64,000 nucleotides of DNA from Echria macrotheca. Taxonomy: Eukaryota; Ascomycota; Sordariomycetes; Sordariales; Schizotheciaceae. The stretch spans positions 3,727,027 to 3,791,026 of the forward strand of contig MU839827.1 of NCBI GenBank assembly GCA_030411725.1. Direction: 5' to 3'. Shown piece by piece: positions 45,170 through 54,177 of the stretch; position 1 is the stretch's first letter, and each line of letters opens with the position of its first letter. Made by a program: the position numbers and the translations under genes. The notes under the pieces are model-generated. The model did no database searches. It was not told the DNA's origin and worked only from the letters and a program-made list of their open reading frames with translations.

Positions 45170-48100
45170 CTACTCACTCACACTTCCTTCCTCCTCAAAT
45201 CCGTCCTCGTCAACCCCCCGCAGCTGCCCCGCCACCAGTCCCATCTCCAGCCTCGTATCCCTCTGAATCTTTATAAAATACTTCCGCAGACTCCGCAGTC
45301 CCCGCAGAAACCCCCGGTCCGGTTCGTTTGGATGCTTCGGCGGACACGGCTTGTCTTTGGCCAGATCGCCGGCCGTCACGCAGTTGGCAAAATCCGCCAT
45401 CTTAAAATCAATCTCCCGCGGATTCCTCCTCGTCCGTCGCGGCGCATCCTCCGTATCCGTCGCAAAGTCTGTTGTCGAATCCTCAATCGCCGTGTCATAG
45501 TCATCGCCCGCCTCCCCGTCGTAAAACATCAGCAGGCTCGCCGCGTAGAAGCGATATCCCCGCAACCGACTGATTATCACCTCTAGCTGGTCGAGCTTCT
45601 GCAGCACCGTCGGAATGTGTCGCAGGATGCTCCCGCGATCGACCCCATCATACAAAAACCGCGTGAGCGCATCCTGGAACTCTTGCCCCTTCTTGAGATC
45701 TCGCCCGTAGTACTTGTCCTTGAACACATAGCTCTGCGTCTTGACATCCCACACCTGGAGGCCGCATACCCGTACCCCCAGCTCGCGTGACGTCGTCTTG
45801 GCGCATTTCCCCTGCTGCGATTTTTGTTTCTTCGGATTCGCATCGACTCCGTATTGTCTGGTGCCCATCTTGAGATCCATAATGCAGGGCCGCTTCATGC
45901 CAGCGGTAAGGTCTTCCAGCAACAAAAAGTACTCGACACGCGAGTCCGTTTGCGTCTGGGCTTCCTTCGGGTTGATCGGACGCGGAATTCTCTTGAACTC
46001 GTTCGTCGGGCTCGGAAGCTCGGAAGCGGCAGACGAAGGAACGGTAGACAAGACGGTTTCCCGAATTCTGCTCTCGAGTGGCGTCTCGGGCCGCTCCGAA
46101 ACCTGTCTGGCGATGGCTGCGCGAGCTTGATTCTCTTTGCTGCTCTTATACCCAACATCGTCGGCCTCTTCGTAATACTTCAAATCTCCTCGGGCATCTC
46201 TGACATCCTTGGGCTTGCGACGCAGACCGGTCCCAGAGTATCGACGCTTCTTCTTCTGCGCTGGTGAAGAGTCTGCGAGGATTTCGGGTTCGGGGGCACT
46301 AGTTCCCGTGACATCCTTGGGAGCCTCGTCATCCTCTGAACACCCGCCCAGTTGACCGACATCGCTCTGCGTCTGCGTCAGACGGCTGCCAGGCACTGCA
46401 ATCACCTTTTCAGTATTACTCGCGGCCGCGTCCTCTGCCTCCTTTTCCCGCGACACGGCTAAACTCGGGTCCGAGCCCGTGGGCCGCAGCATCTGCTGCA
46501 ACGCCCGCCGAGGCATTGCACGCTGATGGCCCTTCCGGTGTCTCCGAATTGCAATCGGTTGCTTGAGAAATGCGTCGTTAAAAACTTCGTTGCGCAGGCT
46601 CTTGTTCACCGTTGTGGCGCCCCAGCTATGGGCTTGGTGGTGATCTTGAAGGCTTGGGCGTATCGGGTGTGCAGCGCGGCCCTCAGCAACTCTATTCTCG
46701 TTTGGCTTGGTCTCCTGGAAGGATGCTGACGCGCTTCTAAAGCGTCCACCCCCCACAGGGCTGTTGGGTGTCGGCTGGAGCAGATTCCGCGGGAGGATGT
46801 GCTGGTTATCGACAAAGGTGACGGTAGGCACCGAGTTCTGCGGCGGCTGCAGCGACTGGCTCACGATACGGTGGTTCGCCGACGCAGCGTCGGATGTGTT
46901 GGCGGAGTCATCAACGGCCGAACCAGTGGGCTTCAGTCCAGCATTAGCCTGGCCCGCTGCCTGAGAACGCTCTATCGCAGCCGCCTCTTCACGTTTCAAC
47001 GTCGATTTGCGTCTCTGCTTTTTCTGAAACGTGACGTTCAAGACCCCAATGTACCTACACGTCGTTAGCGCAGCCCACAATCACTGACACAAAAAGAAAC
47101 CAACCTTGGTAAAAACATGAGCAAATCACGGTGGTCCCTCTCGACTCTCTCGTAGAATTCATTCTCCCGATTATTCAGCTGCTTGCAAACAGCTCTGCGG
47201 GAAAAGCGCCACAGCGTCGTGTGCCCCCCGACCTGATGCTTGTACGGAACGAGCTCAATGGCCTCGAGGGGCTGCTTCGGCGCCCACTGGTGATCATGGA
47301 TGACTTCTTCGTGGTATTGAGAGACGGGACGCGATGGTTTGGGAGAATGGACGCCGATTTCACTCTCATCGGCAAGTTCAGAATCATCCGCTTGAGTGGG
47401 CTCTACCTCTGAAGCTACACAGGGAACATCGGCAGTTTCTGGCCGCGCTTTCCTCTCATAGTCGGCTCCCTCCGCCTTGTTATTCTCGGGCTTCCCCGCC
47501 ACGACGAGCCATGGGTGGAAGTCTTCTGCCCGCGAAAGGGTCCTCGTCGGGGGAGCTGACCGGGTCGGAGCTCCTTGTGCAGGCGCTTCTTCCACTAGCT
47601 GCTCGGGGCCCTGGTGGGGTAGGAACAATGCCGACGAGATCTTCTCTTCCCCAGACTCCTCACCTTCCTCTGTGGCCTCGCAGACCCTGGCACCAGCATC
47701 CAACTTTCGCTCTGCGTCCGATACGGAGGCTGACACCAGTCCGTCGGTCTCGACCAACACCGGATGGGGAAGCTCTTCGAATTCGGCATCCCGAACAGCT
47801 TGGTTACTGCGCTTGCCGACCGAGTAGTCATCTGGAGACACCGTCATTGGTGGTACGTCCGACGGGAAAGAACGAGCACGTGCGAGCTTGTCTGTCCTGG
47901 GAATCACCTCCTCGACCAACGATACGGGCCGTGAGCCGGCAGCTTCGCCATCGTGAAGTCCATTTTCGGGTTCGGATGTCTCCGCGGTTGGGGGTAGCTT
48001 CTGGGATACGTGACGTGAATCCTTCCGCTTCCCCTTATCATCCGGGTTTCCTTCTTTGAAGAAACGTAAGCTGTGGCTTGCTTTTCGACTGGCTCGCGCG

Positions 48101-49161
48101 TTCGGCTCGACGCCCGCAATCGCCTCCGTGATCGACTTTTCGACCTGGCCGTCTTCACAACCAGCCCTCTCCCCGGTGCTGATAGACCATGCCTTCTCCG
48201 GTCCCATAGACAAACGGTGTTCGGCCTTTCGCGGTCTAGCATCGGGGACAACATCCGTCACACCCTCTGCGGCTGTGTTTCCACCATCAGATGGTGCGTG
48301 GGCTTCAGTGTGCGGTGGCGTGGCGCCAGTATTGTTCGAAGAGATGTGAGCAAAGTGCGCCGGGCGAGCTGGACGATCGTGTGCCCTCCTCTCGGCATCG
48401 GTTCTTTCAGCAGATGTTCCTCTTCCTTTGCCTTTGGCTAGGAAATCGCGGTGTCCACTGAGCATTGAGTTGACCTCCCCGAGATCCAACATGCCGTAAG
48501 CCTTGGGTGAGGCTTCAGCAGGGCCGTAAGGATAGGCTACAGTAGTAGCCACGGCGGTGGTCGACGGCATGGCGGACGCAGGTCGGGGGGAAGCTCGCGG
48601 CGTCAGGGCGCCGCCGTCGCTCGGCGGTGATGGAGCATTGTGAGAGTCTGGTGTTTCGACCTCCCTGCTTGGGTGTTGCTGAGGCTCGGGAGGAGACCGC
48701 GTGGCCGAGGGGTCGTCTGGGGTAGGGGCGGCCGGAGAGGTCTTGGGCGGTGCTAGCTCGAGTCGGGAGGCAGGGTTGTGGATGCCACGAGCTGTAGCAA
48801 GAGCCTGTGTCAGCAATGACGGACCATGAGGTCTGGCTAGGACGGCAGGGCCGCGGTGGTATTTAATCTGATCGCCCGAGGGCGAGGAGGGGACAGAGGA
48901 GGTGGTGGCAGACACGGTAGCAGCGGCAGAGGCGGGAAGGCCAGGCTGCGGCGCTGGTGCTACCGGCGGGACAGAGACATGAGACACGTCCTGCGGTCCT
49001 GCTGCTGCTGGACGGGGAGGTGGTGGCGCATCAGGGCTTGGGTTGGGGGGAGGAGTCGCAGAAGCGATCCCCCCGATCCCCCCAACCGACCGACATGGGC
49101 TCGCAGGGCTCACCGGTGCAGCGGGTGCGGCATTTTCGGAAGAGTAGGACGGGCGGGACAT
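45170..49161 (-). CDS. KCS1: inositol hexakisphosphate kinase (Kcs1)
   Basis: Two exons, 49161-47105 and 47054-45170, with a 50-base intron (GTTGGT, CTAAC branch, GTAG); 1313 residues. The first 590 or so residues are disordered and serine/proline-rich. The kinase is split: HQVGGHTTLWRFSRRAVCKQ and FYERVERDH lie before the splice, YIGVLNVTF just after. The catalytic core near residue 1070 has the inositol-phosphate-kinase signature P-x3-D-x-K-x-G (PCIMDLKMG). Further on are the SLL motif (FYAASLLMFYDG) and the metal-binding IDFKMADF. Kcs1 makes the pyrophosphate 5-IP7 from IP6, a signal in phosphate sensing and stress. A 400-residue insert between the two kinase parts is low complexity. The start is the first ATG of a frame with no earlier supported exon. 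Confidence 0.92.
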
Positions 49162-49370
49162 GAGGAGGACATCTGGCGAGCCGCTGGGAAATTGGATGGT
49201 TGCGGGCGAAGACGCTGCGCAGGTTGGGGAAGCTCGAGAGAGAGAGTCGGGGCAGAAGGTGGAGGCTCTCGGGAAACCTTGGCCCAGCCAAACTTAATTT
49301 TCCGTCTAATTCTGACAAAGTAACAAAACCGTGGGCCGGACCCCAAAAGCTACCTCATGCACGCTGCGCT

Positions 49371-49385
49371 GGGGGGGGGGGGGGG
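49371..49385 (+). repeat. run of 15 guanines
   Basis: An uninterrupted G15 about 210 bases upstream of the KCS1 ATG; on the KCS1 sense strand it is C15. It is prone to length error and G-quadruplex formation. Confidence 0.85.
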
Positions 49386-49850
49386 TGGCCGGGAGGAAAG
49401 GGCGGAAGTCGCACGGCGTAGAGCGGACTCGGCTGGTAGGAACATGGAGATGAGGAAAAGTAGGTGAGGAATTGCGTTCAATAGGGAGAGAGTAATGATG
49501 CTGGGCCTCTGACGCAACGCGGGAAGTGGGCTTGCTGATTGTGCGAGTGGTGGGTCCCAGCCCGTGCCAGCCTCTGTTTCTGGGGAGGAGGGGTCGTCCC
49601 TGGTGGAGGAGCATGCACGTACCGGCCTTGGATCGATCTTCTTGTGTCTCTCCAGCGTCTTTTCTGTTTGCAGTTCCTGCTTCTCAGTGCGACCGTGTTG
49701 CCGTGAGACAGCTACGAACGGCAGCCACCGCAGTGACAATCACGTCAAAACGCACCGGGAACCCTACGTGCGCAGTGGCAGATACTTAGCTTGGAGGTTT
49801 TGTTGAGATGATGTCGTCGTCGTCCGTGTCTTGGCGGGCTGGACTTCTCA

Positions 49851-49931
49851 GTACCTGCCCTATGTAATGCAGTCAAGCACCTTGGCCTATCGAAAACAGT
49901 CAAGTGCCCTGCCCTATCCAATGCAGCCCGG
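49851..49931 (+). repeat. three diverged 27-base tandem units
   Basis: Units 49851-49877, 49878-49904 and 49905-49931 share a CCTATnnAAnnCAG core in the same register. They would encode nine-residue repeats (LPYVMQSST, LAYRKQSSA, LPYPMQPGP) in an open frame that is otherwise unsupported. Confidence 0.5.
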
Positions 49932-51998
49932 TCCCATCGCTTCCCAGTTTCCGCCGGCCTGGCCTCGTGGCAGCGCCGGACTAGAGCAAGGTGCATCGGC
50001 CGCTGATAACAGCGTTGGATGTCGAGTCCGCCGTCGGAGGCCCCCCGGCAGCCCTCAGCCAATCTCTAGCTCCCGACTCATGGTGAGGATGGAGGCGGTC
50101 TGGAGCCATACTGTTACGCAACCGAATTCACCTGGCACCAGATCACGTTGCCCCGATGCGGACGCTGGCAGGTTGTTGACGGCAGCAGCATGTCTCCCAT
50201 TGGAACAGGACAAACGCGCGAGGCCACATGACTGGCTCGGCAGTCGCCAGCAGCTCGACGACAAAGCGGACCGAAGCTGGCAAACAAGCTTGGGAGACTG
50301 CGACTGCGTCTCCAACGGTCCGAGGTCGCAGCTGTTATCACGACGGATAGATACCGGCCTGTTTCCTCGTCGGTCGTCGTCGTACCACCCATCCACTTCG
50401 TCCCTGTGCGACCGGCCGATACGGGCGGTAGAGATACCCCGGAGTCGACGGCACGGCACGCTCGGCTCCATGGTCAATTACCCAGATGCTAACGCCAGTA
50501 ACTAGCAGCCAGAGAACCAATTGGTGTCCGTCCGTGGTATCGCCAGTTTCGCTTTGACGAGGTCCGAATGCCGCCTCGACAGCGAGGTCGGCGTGCCAGG
50601 TTGACTGTTCCTGCAGTGTTTCGCAGCCCGAGCCCTCGACCGCCAATCATGCCGGAACGTGCTCGCTGCTGGCCTCCTCAGACCACCTCGAGGTCTTTGG
50701 TCCCGGCGTCGCGTCGCCATCGTTGCATTCCATTCACAACGCTCCATCTACCGCGACTAGCTCTGACTCCCGCGCGAATCCACTCGGGCCATGCGAGGCG
50801 GCACGTTGACTTTGGAAGCCCGACTGAGAAACTCGGTGTAGTCTTCCCGCCCTCGATATGACGGGATCAGACCAGGACAACATGGAATTTGGCTTTGCTG
50901 TCCTCTTCATCCCTGTCTCGACATGCCGCTATCGTGTTCCCCGACTCGGGCGTGGCCCTCGGTCGAGCTGACCGTGAGGATTCCGAAGTTGACGAAAGGT
51001 GACGAATTCTCCTGTCGGTGTGGGTTTTTGTTACGTGCTACTAGCCGACTTGGTCCGCTCAGGAGGTGAAGCCCAAGCACGTTTTTGCCTGACTGCTTAT
51101 CGTCGTTCGAGCGTGGTGTAGATGGTAGGGATGTCGGTCATTGGTGGTTGATGAGGCTCTTGTTGCTACGCCACCCCCTGTCTTTGGCTGGGTGTGTTGG
51201 GCGGAGGAAAGGAACCGTCTGGCCGCAACGGCTGTGTGGTTTCATTGTGTAAGCCACCTCACAGGGTATGATTATGCAGCACAGCTCAGGTAGCCCGTTT
51301 TGGGGTCCAGGTACACAGAACAGAACTGCTCTATCGGAAAGCTGGTGTTCTAGCGAGGGATTATGTGCAGTGGTTTGGACTGCTGTTTTTAGCTGGCTTG
51401 TGGTTTCAAATCTCAACAGTTTAAACTGTGGAAAGCAAAGCTCTCGGGCGGAAATATTGTGACTGTATTGGGGTAGGAATTAGCCCAGCTTTGGCTGGGC
51501 CAGGTCATCTATCTATCTATTCTGCTACACCGATTGTGGTTGGCTCTGAATAGCCTCATCTGTTTGCCTGCAAGTCAACAAAGAAATCCAAGACAGTGAT
51601 ATCAGCCTGGCGTTCACCAGCAGCACTGGGGACCACTGCCTGTCAGGATGCCTGAATCCTCACACAACCCGCGGCAGTGGGTTTATGTTCGGACCTTCCA
51701 ATTGATGCCCAGATCGTTTCTAGCAAGTGCTCGTGAGAATTTGAAGTGGCGTGTGATATGCTCTGATGTTGGTGCTTGCCAGTCTTAAACGAGCAGCTAC
51801 TATCCCGTCACTATAACAAATGGAAAGCTTTCTTCGTACGCTGCAGACCGTGAAGAATCTAAGCAAGAGCACGACTTCCTCCCTTTGAACTGCCCATGTA
51901 GGTCGGCAACAAAGTTTGCATTCTGAAGAGGCAGGAACAAACCCGTTACATCGAAAAATTTGCTGGCTCGCAAGGGTCAACTCGGCGGCCCCAAATAT

Positions 51999-52660
51999 CT
52001 ATCTATAAATGGCCTCTCTCCTCTGCCCTTCGTGTCTGCTTGTTCTCTTCAAACTATCGAGGTGCCTGATGCCCGCCGTTCGCTCCCCAGCGTCGTCGGG
52101 TGGAGCCGCCTCGGAGATTGATGGACTGGCATCTTGAGATGAAGGGGTTTCTGGAGGCAGGAAGTTTCTGATCAGGGTGCCATGCCTCGAGTCAATCCAG
52201 GGGGCGTGCATAGTCCACGACTTGTCCCTTGGAAACTCATCAGGGGCTACATTCATAGATAGGTCTTATATAGGTCAGCGCTTTCGGTTCGATTACATTC
52301 GTGAGCTGGTCGAATAATATGAAGAAGCCGAATTTCCATCCTCCTCCCTGTTCCTCCTCGAAATGCTAATTACGCATCATCTTCTGGTCGCCACGCGGGC
52401 CCTCGGCTGGCCGTTGATGGGCGTTCCGCCGGTTATACCGCAGGCCGCTGCAGCTTCATCGAACATACAAAACACGGGTGTAGTCAGGCGGAGACAACAG
52501 AGTCTTGTCGAATGCCTCGTTCATCTCCTCGCCGAAGTAGCAACCAAGGCTTGCGTTTAGCCCAACACCTCCGGCGGTGCATTGCGGCGTTGTAGTACAA
52601 GAACCACATGGCCTACGGGGAGAAGTGCATGGAGATGGAGGCAGGAGGCCGGTTCCGATG
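51999..52660 (-). pseudogene. possible remnant of a decayed gene (two protein-like open segments)
   Basis: One segment, complement of 52256-51999, encodes 85 codons (starts MNVAPDEFPRDKSW, includes WIDSRHGTLIRNFLPPE). A second, about 52660-52400, is open without an ATG and is cysteine-containing (CGSCTTTPQC, GCYFGEEMNEAFDKTLL). Stops and frame changes separate them, and I found no convincing splice set. Family unknown. This may be chance. Confidence 0.2.
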
Positions 52661-52702
52661 AAGCTGGCCTACCTATGTGTAACAAAAAAAAAGTCAAAAT
52701 AC

Positions 52703-52800
52703 TGGACACAGCTGGAATCGAACCAGCTACTCCTCGGGTCGGCGTGGCCGCCGGATACTGAGACGAATAACCCGGGTATGTACCACTACACCATGTGCCC
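52703..52800 (-). tRNA. tRNA-like unit 1 (isotype unassigned)
   Basis: 98 bases. The acceptor arms GGGCACA and TGTGTCC pair fully with a G3:U70 wobble and discriminator A73. The D arm is GTGT/ATAC with A-box TGGTGTAGTGG; the T arm is GCTGG-TTCGATT-CCAGC with B-box GGTTCGATTCC. A five-pair stem CGGGT/ACCCG encloses 30 bases instead of seven, so an intron or extra hairpin (CGGCG-GCCA-CGCCG) is present and the anticodon is not certain. A Pol III terminator (T9) follows. Confidence 0.5.
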
Positions 52801-52877
52801 ATCAGAAGGTGGTGGTTAAAGAAGTTTATACAGTTAACCTATGTCTAGGAAGGGGATATAAAGTAAAAAAGAATGAA

Positions 52878-52970
52878 TGGACACAGCCGGAATTGAACCA
52901 GCTACTCCTCAGGTTGGCGTGGCCGCCGTTAATGAGAAACCCGGGGGAGGTGCCGTTACACCTTGTGCCC
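52878..52970 (-). tRNA. tRNA-like unit 2 (isotype unassigned)
   Basis: 93 bases. Same acceptor stem with G3:U70 and A73; T arm GCTGG-TTCAATT-CCGGC with B-box GGTTCAATTCC. The D region is altered, with four extra bases before the anticodon stem CGGGT/ACCTG. If the loop follows the canonical layout, TTCTCA would place anticodon CTC before a 17-base insert with hairpin GGCG-GCCA-CGCC. T6 terminator downstream. Possibly a pseudo-tRNA. Confidence 0.4.
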
Positions 52971-53042
52971 ATTAGAAGCAGGCGGTTAAAGAAGCTTATA
53001 AAGCTGACTTGTGTTTAGAAAAACATAAAAGTCAAAAAAGAA

Positions 53043-53142
53043 TGGACACAGCTGGAATCGAACCAGCAACTCCTCAGGTTGGCGGTGGCCGCCTGGATAG
53101 TGAGAAACCCGTGGAATATAGGTACCATTACACCTTGTGCCC
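53043..53142 (-). tRNA. tRNA-like unit 3 (isotype unassigned)
   Basis: 100 bases. Acceptor stem identical to units 1 and 2; T arm GCTGG-TTCGATT-CCAGC; anticodon stem CGGGT/ACCTG with TTCTCA at the loop start, then an insert containing hairpin GGCGG-CCA-CCGCC. About eight extra bases separate the D arm from the anticodon stem. T6 terminator downstream. Possibly a pseudo-tRNA. Confidence 0.4.
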
Positions 53143-53427
53143 ATTAGACGCAGCTGGTCAAATGAGCTTATAAGGCTTTGTTGGTAGCCGACGGCTTCCA
53201 CGTACAGAACGGCTGAGCGCGAGCTTCTTCGATTAACCAACTCGAGTAGGTCCGTCATGAGGAGAAAGTTAAGGGATCATCATAATTCAGCAGTTCCGTC
53301 CACGGCAAACATATATTCCAGCAAGACATCGTCTTTTGGGGGCGGAGTTTGTGGCCGGAGGATCGAGTTGAGCTTATGGGAGGGTGTATCTCCTGAGCTC
53401 TCTCATCGCAAGGAAAAGAAGAAGCAA

Positions 53428-53567
53428 GGTAACTTGGCGGAGTGGTCTAACGCGCCAGACTCAAGGGTGTTGTGTCTCTAAAAAGAGACTCCCCTTAGAC
53501 CCGTGCTAAGACGGGTCTAGCAATTCTGGTCTCGAAAGAGGCGTGAGTTCGAATCTCACAGTTATCA
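53428..53567 (+). tRNA. tRNA-Leu(CAA) with a 58-base intron
   Basis: Acceptor stem GGTAACT/AGTTATC with discriminator A73; D arm with A-box TGGCGGAGTGG; anticodon stem CCAGA/TCTGG; loop C-T-CAA-G then T after the intron. The long variable arm (CTC-GAAA-GAG) is diagnostic of leucine. T arm GTGAG-TTCGAAT-CTCAC. The anticodon CAA reads UUG. The intron is 53466-53523, between positions 37 and 38 as usual, and the mature length is 82. The intron holds two perfect hairpins. T-runs downstream (CTTTTA near 53605) could terminate Pol III. Confidence 0.95.
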
Positions 53568-54177
53568 AAACTTGCTCGGGGGTGTATAAGAAGCGTCTTC
53601 AAACTTTTATCCGTTTTAATAATAAATGGTCTAGGATTTTCCTTTTTATGACCACCGGGAACCACAGGCAGGACAAGGAGGGTTTTGCATAGCTCTAGAG
53701 ACGGATACCTACGTTCAATGCCGCTGGCTTCCCGGACACGCTCGTCATTGGCGTTTCTCGAACTCTTTAAACGGTTCTCTCAAGAGCTGTCAATGAAGAA
53801 CATTCAACTACGTATGTTCTATCCCTTCTAGGCTCTCCCAACGTCCACAAGCACAACTACTAATACCATTTATTGAGTGCCAGACTAACACGCTCAACCC
53901 CCAAAAATTCCCATGCTTACCAAAATCATAGCTAAACATACTACTACTGCTATTAAACCCGTTACTCCTCGCTTTCAATTTGATGGCCTAAAACCCCAAA
54001 ACAAGTTAACCCTCCCACAATTGATCCCGCTGGCCGATGCTCTGACAAGCACATCTTCCCTATTCCCATTCGTTAACACTATGCCACATCGCTTTACAAG
54101 TCCGTTCCCTTCCCTTACGAGCCCACATTCCCCATAATTCATATCCCATCCCTTGTCTCCGCAAGTATCACCCCCAA
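53568..54177. other. intergenic between tRNA-Leu and the gene at 54178-57663
   Basis: Slightly AT-richer than its surroundings, with no recognisable gene or repeat. Confidence 0.5.

Larger units (their letters stand above)
49162..52702. other. long gene-free region upstream of KCS1
   Basis: 3.5 kb with no supportable gene. It holds a run of 15 G at 49371-49385, a 27-base tandem repeat (49851-49931) and a CTAT tetranucleotide repeat at 51508-51521. On the minus strand near its end are two short protein-like frames (51999-52256 and about 52400-52660) that may be remnants of a lost gene. Confidence 0.5.
52703..53142 (-). repeat. three tandem tRNA-like units, 165-175 bases apart
   Basis: Units start (3' ends) at 52703, 52878 and 53043. 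The similarity extends past the tRNA-like part into the spacers: TTAAAGAAG(T/C)TTATA(C/A)AG, then an A-run before the next unit. The array therefore arose by duplication of a larger unit and then diverged by small insertions. Confidence 0.8.

Noticed and set aside
49831..50505. 224-codon frame upstream of KCS1
   Set aside because: Apart from the nine-residue repeat there is no protein-like signal or start context; kept only as a repeat.
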